Below are positions 1 to 8,919 of a DNA stretch of 64,000 nt, one piece after another (position 1 is the stretch's first letter; every line of letters begins with the position of its first letter). The notes under the pieces were generated by a model. It ran no database searches. It was not told the origin of the DNA and saw only the letters and a list, made by a program, of their open reading frames with translations. Source of the stretch: CAWARU01 sp963784575 (GTDB lineage: Bacteria > Pseudomonadota > Gammaproteobacteria > UBA6186 > Azoamicaceae); assembly GCA_963784575.1 (NCBI GenBank), contig CAWARU010000001.1, positions 1,612,001 to 1,676,000 of the forward strand. The letters are read 5' to 3'. The translations under genes and the position numbers were made by a program.

Positions 1-125
1 AAATTGTGAATACGTTAATTTATGAGCAATTCTAAAGCCATCCTTTGTATCGCTCGGATCTTTTGGATCCAAGTATATCACCCAACCTTCCCCGCCCTTT
101 TTTCGCCTTCATTATGCGAATCGAA
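1..125 (-). pseudogene. fragment of a small hypothetical gene, paralogous to 2707-2994
   Basis: Read on the minus strand, this edge segment encodes VIYLDPKDPSDTKDGF followed by a stretch continuing beyond the window start. It closely matches the core VYYLDPNDESDPMKQRN of the ORF at 2707-2994. An in-frame stop lies about 15 codons before the matching part, so only a piece of the gene appears to be present. Function is unknown. It is probably a duplicated, decayed relative rather than an active gene. Confidence 0.45.
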
Positions 126-168
126 AAAATCGCCAACCACTGAGTATAAGGGTTCTCTTTAGATAATT

Positions 169-1065
169 TCAAGACTGAGGACGGCTTTTGATCTGCATTT
201 CGAGGAAATCAATTAATCGAAATGTCAATGATTCTTTTGATGCGTTCGGCGGCCAAACAGCGTAAACAGAAAGAGATTCTATTCCCCAAGCGGGGAGTGG
301 TTCGACAAGATGACCACGCTGCACATCTTCCTCGACAAGAAAGGAGGGTGGTGTGGCTAAGCCTAACCCAGAGATGGCTAATTGACAAACAGCATCGACA
401 CTGTCAACGATCATTCGTGGAATAAAGTCAATCTTAAAAGTTTTACCAACTTTATTAAGTAAAATTTTATGATTCGGCCGCATTTTGAGGCCTATCCAAT
501 CCCAATCGATCAGATCTTGAGGTTTATGAGGGGTTTTCCGATGAGCCATATACGCTGGTGCGACGACCAACTTACGTTTCATATCTAAAAGTCTTTTAGC
601 CTTCAATGAACTATCTTTTAAACTTCCAATTCTAATGCCGAGATCAATACCATCGCGGATCAAATTCTGCTGCACATCACTAAAGTTAATCGAGAGCGAG
701 ATCTTCGGAAAAGTTTGTGCGAAAGCAGCTATATCTTGGACCAATTCACTTCTTGTGAAAAAGGCGGGCACAGTAATGTTTAACTTACCTGAAGGCTCGG
801 GCGATTTATAAGTAATGGAATTTAGCCCTTCTTCCGCTGCTGCTAACATTGCTTTTGCTGAAGTAAATAGTTTCTCACCTTCCGCTGTGAGTGAAAGCTG
901 CCGTGTGGAGCGATATAGAAGACTAACCCCCAAATGCGCTTCCAGTTGCGAAACATGATGGCTGACAACTGAGGGAGAAAGACTCAATTCATGCGCTGCA
1001 GCGCGAAAAGAGCCTAATTCCACCGTTTTAGCAAAGATTGCAAGTGCACGTAATTCATCAATCAT
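169..1065 (-). CDS. LysR-family transcriptional regulator
   Basis: This 298-aa protein has the length and layout of a LysR-type regulator. An N-terminal winged helix-turn-helix (about residues 3-62, including the typical SVVSHHVSQLEAHLGV recognition segment and LTAEGE) is followed by a periplasmic-binding-protein-like effector domain to the C terminus. Such proteins bind DNA as tetramers and usually control a divergently transcribed neighbour. Here that neighbour is the LysE-type exporter at 1245, with a 179-bp AT-rich intergenic region between them. The inferred role is control of that exporter in response to a small molecule. The ligand cannot be read from the sequence. Confidence 0.93.
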   Translation of the reverse strand: MIDELRALAIFAKTVELGSFRAAAHELSLSPSVVSHHVSQLEAHLGVSLLYRSTRQLSLTAEGEKLFTSAKAMLAAAEEGLNSITYKSPEPSGKLNITVPAFFTRSELVQDIAAFAQTFPKISLSINFSDVQQNLIRDGIDLGIRIGSLKDSSLKAKRLLDMKRKLVVAPAYMAHRKTPHKPQDLIDWDWIGLKMRPNHKILLNKVGKTFKIDFIPRMIVDSVDAVCQLAISGLGLATPPSFLVEEDVQRGHLVEPLPAWGIESLSVYAVWPPNASKESLTFRLIDFLEMQIKSRPQS

Positions 1066-1244
1066 TCATTATATCATCCTATCGAACAGTGTATTTCAAT
1101 TATAGCAGCTTATTCATATAAACTGTAAATGTTATTATTAAATAAATTGTGAATAAATCGAGAATAAATTCTGAAGTTTATTTACCTAATCTTGAAACTG
1201 ATATTGATATTTTTTCTTGGTACTGATAATGAAGGAGTAAGATT

Positions 1245-1850
1245 ATGTCGCTGTCCTTGTTATTTGCAATGTTTTCATTTTCCTTAGCCATGTCAATTAC
1301 ACCCGGCCCTGTGAATATGATTATTCTTTCCTCTGGTATTAATCATGGAGTGAGAAAAACAATCTCCTATGTGTCTGGAGCAACGATAGGATTCATATTA
1401 TTGTTGCTTTTTATAGGGTTTGGACTTTACGAATTTATTAACGAATATCCATTTTTTCTATCGCACCTCGCCATCACAAGCTCATTGTATATTATATACA
1501 TAGGTTACAAAATAGCATTATCCAAACCAGAGCTAGAACTGAACAAAAAGAATAATATCCCTAAATTTTACGAAGGCTTCTTATTGCAATGGTTGAATCC
1601 AAAAGCATGGATTGCTTGCATGTCTGGTGCTGCACTCTTTTCTGAGGCAGAGAGCATTAATGCATTTTTGGCTTTTTCCAGTATATATTTCGTTGTTTGT
1701 TATGCGTCTTTAGGAGCATGGGCGGTTCTGGGAGCGAAAGTTTCTGCCTTATTGAATAGCCATTTTCGTTTGCGCATATTCAATTTATTGATGGGATTAT
1801 TATTGATTGCAACTGCGGTTTATTTGTGTTATTCGCATCTTTACCAGTGA
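1245..1850 (+). CDS. LysE/RhtB-family amino-acid exporter
   Basis: This 201-aa integral membrane protein starts with the family hallmark TPGPVN (residues about 20-25) and has roughly six hydrophobic segments, matching the size and topology of LysE/RhtB translocators. Members export amino acids or related small molecules across the inner membrane. A good Shine-Dalgarno (GAAGGAG) lies just before the ATG. It is divergent from the LysR gene at 169-1065, a common pairing for substrate-induced efflux. The substrate is not predictable. Confidence 0.9.
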   Translation: MSLSLLFAMFSFSLAMSITPGPVNMIILSSGINHGVRKTISYVSGATIGFILLLLFIGFGLYEFINEYPFFLSHLAITSSLYIIYIGYKIALSKPELELNKKNNIPKFYEGFLLQWLNPKAWIACMSGAALFSEAESINAFLAFSSIYFVVCYASLGAWAVLGAKVSALLNSHFRLRIFNLLMGLLLIATAVYLCYSHLYQ

Positions 1851-1946
1851 GGTATTGACTTTGAGGCTAAATCTCTTTATTTTAGACAGGTTTATTGCTT
1901 TTTTGTTGCTTTCTATCCTAAGAAGACAGTCTTTCGGATATATTCT

Positions 1947-2678
1947 ATGTTAAATATTAAAGAGCTAACCTTAGATCAAATTCCCACCTATATCTTTTGG
2001 AAGGACACGAAATCTATATTCATTGGCTGTAACAATTTTTTTACACAAATTGCTGGTTTAAATATATCGAATGCCATTATAGGAATGTCAGATTTTGATC
2101 TACCCTGGGCTGAAATCGGAGCAGTTAAGTATAGGAAAGACGATCATGAGGTAGTTGAAGGGAAAAGTAAACTTAATTACTTTGAAGTTTTACAGGAAGC
2201 AAATGGCACTTTAGTGAACACCTTGATCAGCAAAACACAACTTCGCGATTCAAAAAATAATATTATTGGAGTATTAGGAGCTTTTCAAATAGCTTCTGTA
2301 TTTGGAATGCAAGAGAAATCAGCGGCGGTAAAACAAAACTTACCACTTATTTCTGCCCATGCTATTCAGCAAAGATTAAATTCTTCCGTTTCTGCAATTA
2401 ATTAGCAAACCTTACTATCACATTTACAACAAGTAATGGTGCAGACACAGCTCACCAAGAGAGAATTAGAATGCTTGAGCTTGTGGGTTTCTGGTGCCAC
2501 CACTAAAGAATCGGCATTAATTCTGAATTTATCACCTCGTACCATTGAAACGTATCGCGAACAAATTAAATTTAAGTTAAAAATTAGGAATAAAAAAGCA
2601 ATTATTGAACTCATCTATGAAAAAAATATTTTTAACATAGTTTTGCATTATGCCATGTTATTACGAGAAAATAATTAA
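1947..2678 (+). pseudogene. PAS-LuxR (GerE) regulator interrupted by one in-frame TAG
   Basis: Two consecutive ORFs lie in the same frame: 1947-2405 (152 aa, PAS-type sensor: IFWKDTKSIFIGCNNFF ... GVLGAFQI) and 2436-2678 (80 aa, GerE/LuxR helix-turn-helix: LTKRELECLSLW ... LSPRTIETYREQIKFKL). Only the TAG at 2403-2405 separates them, and the ten codons after it stay open up to the second ATG. Together they make a 243-codon protein with the normal sensor-plus-HTH order. The stop probably inactivates the gene. Alternatives are internal re-initiation, giving a free HTH protein, or stop readthrough. The HTH closely resembles that of the regulator at 3863-4672. Confidence 0.75.
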
Positions 2679-2706
2679 AACTAGAAAACAACCTGTCTGC
2701 AAACGT

Positions 2707-2994
2707 TCATAGGCATCTAACGCTTGATCTTGAATAGCCAAAATCTGCATCTCGCCGGACCTGGCCTTTCTCGCAGAAGCCACCCAATTTAACAATATTG
2801 GCTAAACTGTAATTACAGAACTCTTTATAAGGAATCCTATATAGATTACGTTGTTTCATAGGATCGCTTTCATCATTTGGATCTAAATAATAGACTAGCT
2901 CCTTTTCAACATCGATGCCAACTAATGAGATCTCGTGGCCTTTGGAAGATTCTTCAAATTTATTTAGGAAATCAATTATCCAAGGGGTTGGCAA
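2707..2994 (-). CDS. hypothetical protein, possible fragment
   Basis: A 95-aa ORF with no recognised domain. It has only a TTG as possible start and an in-frame TAA about five codons upstream, so the 5' end may be lost. The central part (VYYLDPNDESDP) matches the remnant at 1-125, so this family has at least two copies in 3 kb. The next gene on the strand (3166-3679) is also damaged. Function unknown. Confidence 0.4.
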   Translation of the reverse strand: MPTPWIIDFLNKFEESSKGHEISLVGIDVEKELVYYLDPNDESDPMKQRNLYRIPYKEFCNYSLANIVKLGGFCEKGQVRRDADFGYSRSSVRCL

Positions 2995-3086
2995 ATCAAT
3001 TTCATTTTATGAACATTTAGCTTCGTTTTATCATTTGATTTATTGGCACTGGCAAACAGCCATAAACGAACAAGGCCGTAATTAGG

Positions 3087-3134
3087 CCGGATCCAAGAAA
3101 GCAACAAGTAAAATTGTTGTTTGTTTGGATCCGG
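3087..3134. repeat. long inverted repeat (hairpin)
   Basis: The arms CCGGATCCAAGAAAGCAACAA and TTGTTGTTTGTTTGGATCCGG pair over 19 of 21 positions around a 6-nt loop. There is no clear T-run on either side, so it is not an obvious intrinsic terminator. It could be a small dispersed repeat or an RNA-processing hairpin between the two hypothetical minus-strand genes. Confidence 0.6.
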
Positions 3135-3165
3135 TTTCCTGCCGCTCACCTTGTCATTATTATTT

Positions 3166-3679
3166 TCACGCTCTCAGTTTGATTTTATTTTTTTCCTTAA
3201 CGCTAAGCTCAGAAACTGCCTCATGCATACGCTGTGGAGTGATTCCTGCTCTGGTCAAACCTTGAACACAGCGATCTTGTGCGAAGCTTGTTAACATTCC
3301 CTTGCGATGTGTTTGACTTCGATCTTCCCGACTGTTTATTGTAGACATACCCTTTCTATTAAACACATAATTATTATCGCCATTTTTATCCCAAAGTTTT
3401 TTGGAATTTGGTACAAATGCTGTGAAACTACTATCATAATATTCTATTTTTTTAAATGTCATTTTGCTATCTGATAGCATTGCATTTACCAAATTATGAA
3501 TGTCTTTCAATTTGCACTTGGTTCCCTTTACAAATAATTTTTCAAAAGTTTGAAAGTGATTTTTGATTCTTATGATAGAGAAATTGTAGTTGTTCCTTCT
3601 CATATTCTTTCAGAGGTTGGCTCGGTAGTTGGGTAGACTGATAAGTCGTGTATTGAATTAAGTATTGTTTGCGTGGCAT
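3166..3679 (-). pseudogene. hypothetical gene, probably frameshifted
   Basis: A well-positioned ATG at 3679, preceded by AGGAGAT, opens a frame beginning MPRKQYLIQY that stops after about 45 codons near 3543. In the next frame, a 145-aa ORF runs from 3603 to 3166 (ends KEKNKIKLRA) but has no convincing ribosome-binding site and a stop just upstream. The two overlap by about 60 bp, as expected if a single-base change split one gene of about 170 codons. No domain is recognised. Alternatively, the 45-codon and 145-codon ORFs are two overlapping small genes. Confidence 0.45.
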
Positions 3680-3862
3680 AATGATCTCCTTACAAATTAA
3701 GTTGTTTAAAATTGTCATGCTAAGAGAATGACCAGCCAGGAAATTACCGGGGCAATCACGGAGTTTTTGAATTGTGGATTTTTTGAATTTTTTAGAGCTT
3801 ATGAATTTTATTGAGAAAGCAAAGATACTGTATTTATTTTCAGCATATTACTGGGAACTGAA

Positions 3863-4672
3863 ATGAATCTTTCATATCAAAAAAAAGTTTGCAAAGATGT
3901 TTTGGAAATATGCAAACCTCTGTTCGATTCTTTTGGAGTCAATTTCTTTGCGCAGACTCGCATATTTCATGATGGACATTTCGCATCGCTCATGACTTTG
4001 CCAGAACTAACTGAATATTATTTAGAAAAAAAATACCCCTTTCAATTTACTAAAGGTAAAGGGGTAATTTGGCAAAGCGGAATATACTTTGCCGATCACC
4101 TGGAAAATCAGGTTTCACGTCCCTTCCGAAAAGAATTACGGGAGCGATTTAATACCGATCATTTTGTATTTGTGGTTGAGAAAAACCACAATTATGATGA
4201 TATGTACTCAATTGCAACCAATCCAAGTAACTTTCAAATCGTCAATACCGTTCTGAACAAGATGGATCTTATTAAACATTTTATTCTTTATTATCAAGAC
4301 AAAACCAGATCGATTCTAAAAAAATCTAATTTTGTAAAATACAGTCCTGAATATTTTGCTAACAATAATTTAAAAGGTTCTCAAGCTATGCCGCTCGATT
4401 CCAAGCTGCATCAAAAGGAGTATTTGGAAAAATTAGTCCTAGATAAAGTTATTGTGTCGAGCAATTCAGGCGACATAAAAATTTCTAAGCGTGAAATACA
4501 GTGTCTAAGGTATATCGCAATGAATTATACATTCAAGGAAATTGGCAAAATGTTGCATCTCTCTCCAAGAACAATTGAAACTTATGTAAATAATCTGAAA
4601 ATCAAACTGGGATGTGAAAAACGAAGTGAATTGATAACATTTGCAAATGATTATGGTTTAAATATAGCATGA
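3863..4672 (+). CDS. LuxR-family transcriptional regulator
   Basis: This 269-aa protein ends in a GerE-type helix-turn-helix (about residues 205-262: KREIQCLRYIAMNYTFKEI ... LSPRTIETYVNNLK). The first 190 residues form an unassigned sensor-like region rich in aromatic residues (FHDGHFASLMTLPELTEYY). They do not show the WxWYDPxPG-type pattern of acyl-homoserine-lactone receptors that I would look for. It lies 36 bp upstream of the JmjC/cupin-like gene on the same strand, so it probably belongs to that transcription unit and may control it and the peptide gene at 6093. Confidence 0.85.
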   Translation: MNLSYQKKVCKDVLEICKPLFDSFGVNFFAQTRIFHDGHFASLMTLPELTEYYLEKKYPFQFTKGKGVIWQSGIYFADHLENQVSRPFRKELRERFNTDHFVFVVEKNHNYDDMYSIATNPSNFQIVNTVLNKMDLIKHFILYYQDKTRSILKKSNFVKYSPEYFANNNLKGSQAMPLDSKLHQKEYLEKLVLDKVIVSSNSGDIKISKREIQCLRYIAMNYTFKEIGKMLHLSPRTIETYVNNLKIKLGCEKRSELITFANDYGLNIA

Positions 4673-4708
4673 TATACTTGCTATATTTGAGAAGTATGAG
4701 GATTTGGT

Positions 4709-5983
4709 ATGATGAATGCTCCTTCATTGAAATATGAGACTGAAAATAATACGGACTTTGCTGATACACTCCTCAAAGATACCCAGAATTTAACTGAGCC
4801 TGTTTGCTATGATAACTTCTTTAATAATGAATTTTTAAACGAAGAAGATGTCAAAATCGCCATCAATAAAGCCCTTGATAAAAAAGCCAAAGAACGATTC
4901 AGAATTTGGATTGATAAAAATCAAAGAAACGATTTGTTTAGCAAAATGATAATTGAATCAATTCATGATAATGACTCACTTGAACAATGGAGTGAAAAAA
5001 TTTTTGGGAAAGAAAAATTTTGTATTTTTTTTAATAATGCTGAGCAATTTAATGATCAACTGGCCACCAAAATTGCGAAATCTCTCTTACCAATATTTCA
5101 AAAAAAAGGTATAACCTTGGGGGGAATAAGCATGGTACTTTTAATTGGAAACTATGGTTTCACACCTTCTGGACTACATCAAGACCCAGATGAGAATTGC
5201 GTTTTTCATTTTCACCTGGGACCAGGGACAAAAAATTTATATACTTTAAGCCCTGATAAATTCAAAAATGTGACTTGTTCGGATAAAACCTGCTTTGAAC
5301 TCGAAAAAATACTAGAGCACGCACGCTGCTTTGAACTGAAAAGAAATTCTTTCTTCTCATTACCCCCACTTCATTATCATATTGGTAGGACTGAACAATT
5401 TTCTATTGGCATAGCGATTGTAATATCAGACCTCACTAATGTCCAATTGGCTCAAGAAATTTTCAAAAACTTTGGACTGGATGGGAGCAATAGGTTCAAG
5501 AATGTTTATAAATTGAAAAACTATGAATTCGGGACTGCTCCTGAAATGATGGTTTCTGAGGCAACCTCACATATTTGCATTAGTGAGAAACACAAAAAAA
5601 AGACATTTGAAGAGATTATTAACCTCAGGATAAAAGATTATTATTTAAAAATGCTGAGTAATCTTGGATGGAGTTCTCCCCCCTTATTTATTCAAGGACA
5701 GGAAAAAGATTTAAAACAAAGAAAAATTAAACTGATAGAACCTTATAAAATATATTATAACATTAATGACCTAGATACTATATCGATTTTTATGCGTGGA
5801 CGAGAACTGGTGGCAAAATATAAAAATAATCTTCCAAGTTTGATCGAAGTGATAAATTCGGGACAAATTCTTGATGTCTCAACGCTAATCAGTAAATATG
5901 TTATTGCAGACGATCCTAAAGATTTAACACTCACTTTTATCTCTCAAGCCATCGAACATAGTGCAATAGAATTTGTTGATTAA
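4709..5983 (+). CDS. JmjC/cupin-like putative Fe(II)/2-oxoglutarate oxygenase
   Basis: This 424-aa protein has a double-stranded beta-helix signature: GLHQDPDENC around residue 155 gives an HxD metal-binding pair, and LPPLHYHIGRTEQFSIGIAI around residue 222 gives the distal histidine. The spacing of about 65 residues between them is typical of JmjC/cupin-type oxygenases of the ribosomal-oxygenase class. The remaining 190 residues are unassigned and may bind substrate. It follows the LuxR gene and precedes the small peptide gene at 6093, so a role in hydroxylating that peptide is plausible but inferred. It could instead modify a ribosomal or host protein. Confidence 0.65.
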   Translation: MMNAPSLKYETENNTDFADTLLKDTQNLTEPVCYDNFFNNEFLNEEDVKIAINKALDKKAKERFRIWIDKNQRNDLFSKMIIESIHDNDSLEQWSEKIFGKEKFCIFFNNAEQFNDQLATKIAKSLLPIFQKKGITLGGISMVLLIGNYGFTPSGLHQDPDENCVFHFHLGPGTKNLYTLSPDKFKNVTCSDKTCFELEKILEHARCFELKRNSFFSLPPLHYHIGRTEQFSIGIAIVISDLTNVQLAQEIFKNFGLDGSNRFKNVYKLKNYEFGTAPEMMVSEATSHICISEKHKKKTFEEIINLRIKDYYLKMLSNLGWSSPPLFIQGQEKDLKQRKIKLIEPYKIYYNINDLDTISIFMRGRELVAKYKNNLPSLIEVINSGQILDVSTLISKYVIADDPKDLTLTFISQAIEHSAIEFVD

Positions 5984-6022
5984 AGCATTGACATTTAATC
6001 CTTAAAAGAGCAAGATTATATT

Positions 6023-6039
6023 GAAAGTATGATACTTTC
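6023..6039. promoter_or_regulatory. perfect 17-bp palindrome, putative operator
   Basis: GAAAGTAT-G-ATACTTTC is a perfect inverted repeat with a one-base centre, placed 15-30 bp upstream of a TATGAT box (6054-6059) and before the peptide gene at 6093. No good -35 hexamer sits at the correct distance from that box, so the promoter may need an activator bound here. The neighbouring LuxR regulator is the obvious candidate. Confidence 0.55.
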
Positions 6040-6092
6040 GAGAGTCAAGAATTTATGATATTTAAGTCAATAACTTTTTTAAGGAGATCATC

Positions 6093-6251
6093 ATGGAATC
6101 ATTCGAACCTAAAGAAGGAAATATCATCGACAGATCCCCCATCAACTCTGAACCAGTGCTTATTATCACAAGGTTAGCACATGCTGAACCAGCAAGGATC
6201 ATAGGTGATTTTGAGGGTGAAGAGTTTGCGTCGCAAAATTGCGATTCCTAA
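6093..6251 (+). CDS. 52-aa peptide, putative modified-peptide precursor
   Basis: This short ORF has a strong Shine-Dalgarno (AAGGAGATCATC before ATG). It encodes a 52-residue acidic peptide beginning MESFEPKEGNIIDRS and ending EEFASQNCDS, with a single Cys near the end. There is no signal peptide or membrane segment. It lies 109 bp after the JmjC/cupin-like gene and has its own palindrome and -10 box. A leader/core-type peptide next to a putative oxygenase suggests a ribosomally made, modified peptide, but this is inference; it could also be a small regulatory protein. Confidence 0.6.
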   Translation: MESFEPKEGNIIDRSPINSEPVLIITRLAHAEPARIIGDFEGEEFASQNCDS

Positions 6252-6283
6252 TATCTTCAATTAATGCCTTTTGATTTCATTTA

Positions 6284-6321
6284 CAACAGGAATAGAAGAA
6301 TAGGTTGTTTTATTCCTGTTG
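6284..6321. terminator. hairpin after the peptide gene
   Basis: The arms CAACAGGAATA and TATTCCTGTTG (11 bp, perfect) flank a 16-nt loop just downstream of the 52-aa peptide gene. The U-run after the stem is weak. It may act as a terminator or a 3'-stabilising structure for the peptide mRNA. Confidence 0.45.
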
Positions 6322-6450
6322 TGGTCTTGATGAAACTTAAGCGTAGAAAGCTATCTATCCTTTAATGATACAATCATTATAACCTGTCAGTAATACCACA
6401 ACACCTTAAAAAAATTTGCAACCTCGCTGTTCTTTATAATTTATAGGGGG

Positions 6451-7863
6451 CTATCTGAACTTCTTTGATTGACCCTCAGTTTCATTTTGATCACTCTTTT
6501 TTGAAGATGACTTTGATAATACCTCTAAAGATGTTTTTTCTGATCCCGTTGATAAACCACTTAACAACAGAGGTCCATGAATAGAATCACTTGATGGGAC
6601 AAAAGATTCAGATATGAAAGATCCACTCATAGATGCAGAGGGTACGGTCCCTTTACTTAACTGTGATTGGGTAAATCCAACCGCCTCCGTTCTAAGTAAA
6701 GCTATTTCCTTCAACTGATTTTCGGCGTCCGAAAGGGACTGTTCCTTTTCAGCAATTTCTTGTTCCAGTTCCGAAACAGATTTCTTGAAATATGTCTCTT
6801 GTTGCTCATAGAATTCTTTGGGGATAACAGCGGCTTCTATAAGTCCTTCGTAGTAATGAGCACCTAAACTACTCTCTGCGGCAATTTTTCTACTGTGTTC
6901 TATTTCTTTCTCTGAAAACAGTATTTGCTCTTTGCAAGAAGCCACTGAAGATTTGGACATGGCAAGATTGTCTTTCGCAAATTTAAGCATGCGATTTATA
7001 AATTTAATTTGATCCTCAATAATACCTGTGTTGGAAAAAAACTTTTGTAATCGCTCTATGTATTTCAGCATATCATCCAAATTTGATTGTGAGAATTCTC
7101 TACATCCTGATAGAGCTGGATATTTGTCGGGTGCTGTAAACGTGATGCTGGAGATTTTTTCTTTTTTAGCCAACAATTCTGAGAGCTTCCTACTAAAATC
7201 ATGACATTCTGAAAAATCTTTAATATCACTTATGTACATAAATTGCTCGTCGAGATGCGAGTCTTCGTATTCAAGCTCCACTGCTTTTAAATTTTCTTTT
7301 GGGATATCATATAGAACAACATATCCAAAGCCCGGATTCGTGCTAGACTTTTTCTGCATTTCTAGCAGGTCTTCCTTGTATAACTCTTTTTCTCGAGCAA
7401 TAATTTTGGAAGCTTCCTCATCTGTCACAGGCAGAATGCTTTGATCTTTTCCTCCACACATATCAACTAGGGTTTTTAAAAGTTCTGCAGACTGCTTATA
7501 ACCAAATTCGAGAGGTTCTCGGTTACGAATATGCAGGCAAAACTTAACAGGCTGCCAAGATTCTTGAAAAGGTGTGTGAAACTCAGTCCCCTTCTTGTTT
7601 AGTATTTGTTTTACCTTCCATAATGCTGCGCCAGCACCAAATTCTTTGCTGGGCCAGCTGTCTCGAAAGAGACAATCTCCTTCCATTCCGATAAATTTAG
7701 GTATTAATTTTCCTAAAACTGAAAGACCAAAAACCATTTTTTCGGGTTCTTCATTAAAAAAATTTCCTTTTAATGCTTCATATTGCAATTCATTAAGATT
7801 CTTTTTAGTCACAACTATTGATGTGTCATCCTGTTTTAGCTTCATAATGTCTACACTTGCCAT
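6451..7863 (-). CDS. coiled-coil hypothetical protein
   Basis: About 470 aa from the ATG at 7863, which has CGGAG at good spacing; the seven codons upstream of it are unlikely to be translated. Residues about 1-200 form an unassigned globular region (GMEGDCLFRDSWPSKEFGAG, FCLHIRNREPLEFGYKQSAE). Residues about 270-390 are strongly helical with Lys/Glu-rich heptads, consistent with coiled coils. The tail is Ser-rich and low complexity. There is no signal peptide or membrane span. Size and composition resemble secreted effectors of intracellular bacteria, but no function can be assigned. Confidence 0.7.
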   Translation of the reverse strand: MASVDIMKLKQDDTSIVVTKKNLNELQYEALKGNFFNEEPEKMVFGLSVLGKLIPKFIGMEGDCLFRDSWPSKEFGAGAALWKVKQILNKKGTEFHTPFQESWQPVKFCLHIRNREPLEFGYKQSAELLKTLVDMCGGKDQSILPVTDEEASKIIAREKELYKEDLLEMQKKSSTNPGFGYVVLYDIPKENLKAVELEYEDSHLDEQFMYISDIKDFSECHDFSRKLSELLAKKEKISSITFTAPDKYPALSGCREFSQSNLDDMLKYIERLQKFFSNTGIIEDQIKFINRMLKFAKDNLAMSKSSVASCKEQILFSEKEIEHSRKIAAESSLGAHYYEGLIEAAVIPKEFYEQQETYFKKSVSELEQEIAEKEQSLSDAENQLKEIALLRTEAVGFTQSQLSKGTVPSASMSGSFISESFVPSSDSIHGPLLLSGLSTGSEKTSLEVLSKSSSKKSDQNETEGQSKKFR

Positions 7864-8137
7864 AAATTTTCTCCGTATTATCAAAATCTAAAAAAACCAG
7901 TATTTAAATCAGGAATGAAAAATAATTCAACAATCAAAATTAGTTAAGTGTACATCCGTTTGGAATTACTGTAAACCAGTAGAAAATACGGAAGCTAGAA
8001 ACGTAAAATATTTGCTAAATGATGTTAAGCCTGTTTGAGGCATCGGAGGCAGCGAAGAAGCAAGCAATGATGGAATCAGCAAAAGCTAAAGAAGCAGGTA
8101 GTAAGCCTTCTGGAATTGTAGCATTATTATCAAAGTG

Positions 8138-8845
8138 CTACCATTTTTCTGCAAAAGGTCTGGCTTCAACTGAAAATGACCAAGCAGATTTTGATTGTTT
8201 ACTTAGCCACATAGCGGTTTCAGCAACATCTTCTGGTTTAACAAAAAAATCATCGGGTTTATCAAGCATTTTCTTGCGAGTTCTTTCAATATCAACAACG
8301 CCATCAATAATAATCAAAGCAACGTGAATCCCCATTGGCCAAAGAGTCTTTGCCATTGATTCAACAAGACTTTTTTGAGCTGCTTTTGCAGAAGCAAAGC
8401 AGATAGTATCCGGTTTGCCTCTGAGTGAAGCTGTAGCACCTGTAATGATTATTGAAACATTTTCTTTATTTTTCATTGCAGGTAAAAGTGTCTGGGTAAA
8501 AACAAATAATCCGAGTGCATTCACTTCCCAGGATTTTTGGAAACCTTCATAATCAACATTTTCAATATTTCCCCAACTGCCCGACCCTGCATTATATATT
8601 AATACATCAACAGTACCGAGTTCTTCTTGGATTTGGAGGCAAGTTCTTTTGATAGCAATGGGATCAGAAACATCACACACATAAGATCTTGACGATTTTA
8701 ATTCCTTCTCCAATTGACGTGTGTAATCTGAACTCCTAGCAAGCAATGCAAGTGAATAACCTTCCTTATCAAAGCGCCGTGCATAAGCTGCGCCATTCCC
8801 TGGACCCACACCTACTACTAAACATACCTTTTTAGATTCTGGCAT
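8138..8845 (-). CDS. SDR-family protein lacking the catalytic Tyr
   Basis: This 235-aa Rossmann-fold protein has a nucleotide-binding GVGPGNG near residue 12 and an NAG motif around residue 86 (IYNAGSG), typical of short-chain dehydrogenases. The usual YxxxK active site reads FASAK, so the catalytic Tyr is replaced by Phe. This is a feature of an atypical SDR branch (SDR_c10-like) whose members keep cofactor binding. Its reaction is uncertain and it may not be an active dehydrogenase. The start is preceded by AAAGGAG. Two tandem 19-bp repeats lie in its promoter region (8879-8919). Confidence 0.85.
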   Translation of the reverse strand: MPESKKVCLVVGVGPGNGAAYARRFDKEGYSLALLARSSDYTRQLEKELKSSRSYVCDVSDPIAIKRTCLQIQEELGTVDVLIYNAGSGSWGNIENVDYEGFQKSWEVNALGLFVFTQTLLPAMKNKENVSIIITGATASLRGKPDTICFASAKAAQKSLVESMAKTLWPMGIHVALIIIDGVVDIERTRKKMLDKPDDFFVKPEDVAETAMWLSKQSKSAWSFSVEARPFAEKW

Positions 8846-8878
8846 TTAGAACTCCTTTTCAATTTTTAATATTACAGA

Positions 8879-8919
8879 ATTACAGATATTATATTACAAA
8901 TTTACAGGTACTATATTAC
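8879..8919. promoter_or_regulatory. tandem 19-bp direct repeats upstream of the SDR gene
   Basis: ATTACAGATATTATATTAC (8879-8897) and TTTACAGGTACTATATTAC (8901-8919) match at 16 of 19 positions and start 22 bp apart, about two helical turns. A further ATTACAGA lies at 8871. This arrangement fits a regulator binding site for the SDR promoter. The rest of the 8846-9207 gap contains nothing else I can identify. Confidence 0.45.

Noticed and set aside
8019..8327. 102-codon plus-strand ORF
   Set aside because: Most of it is antisense to the 3' end of the SDR gene, and it has no ribosome-binding site or recognisable domain.
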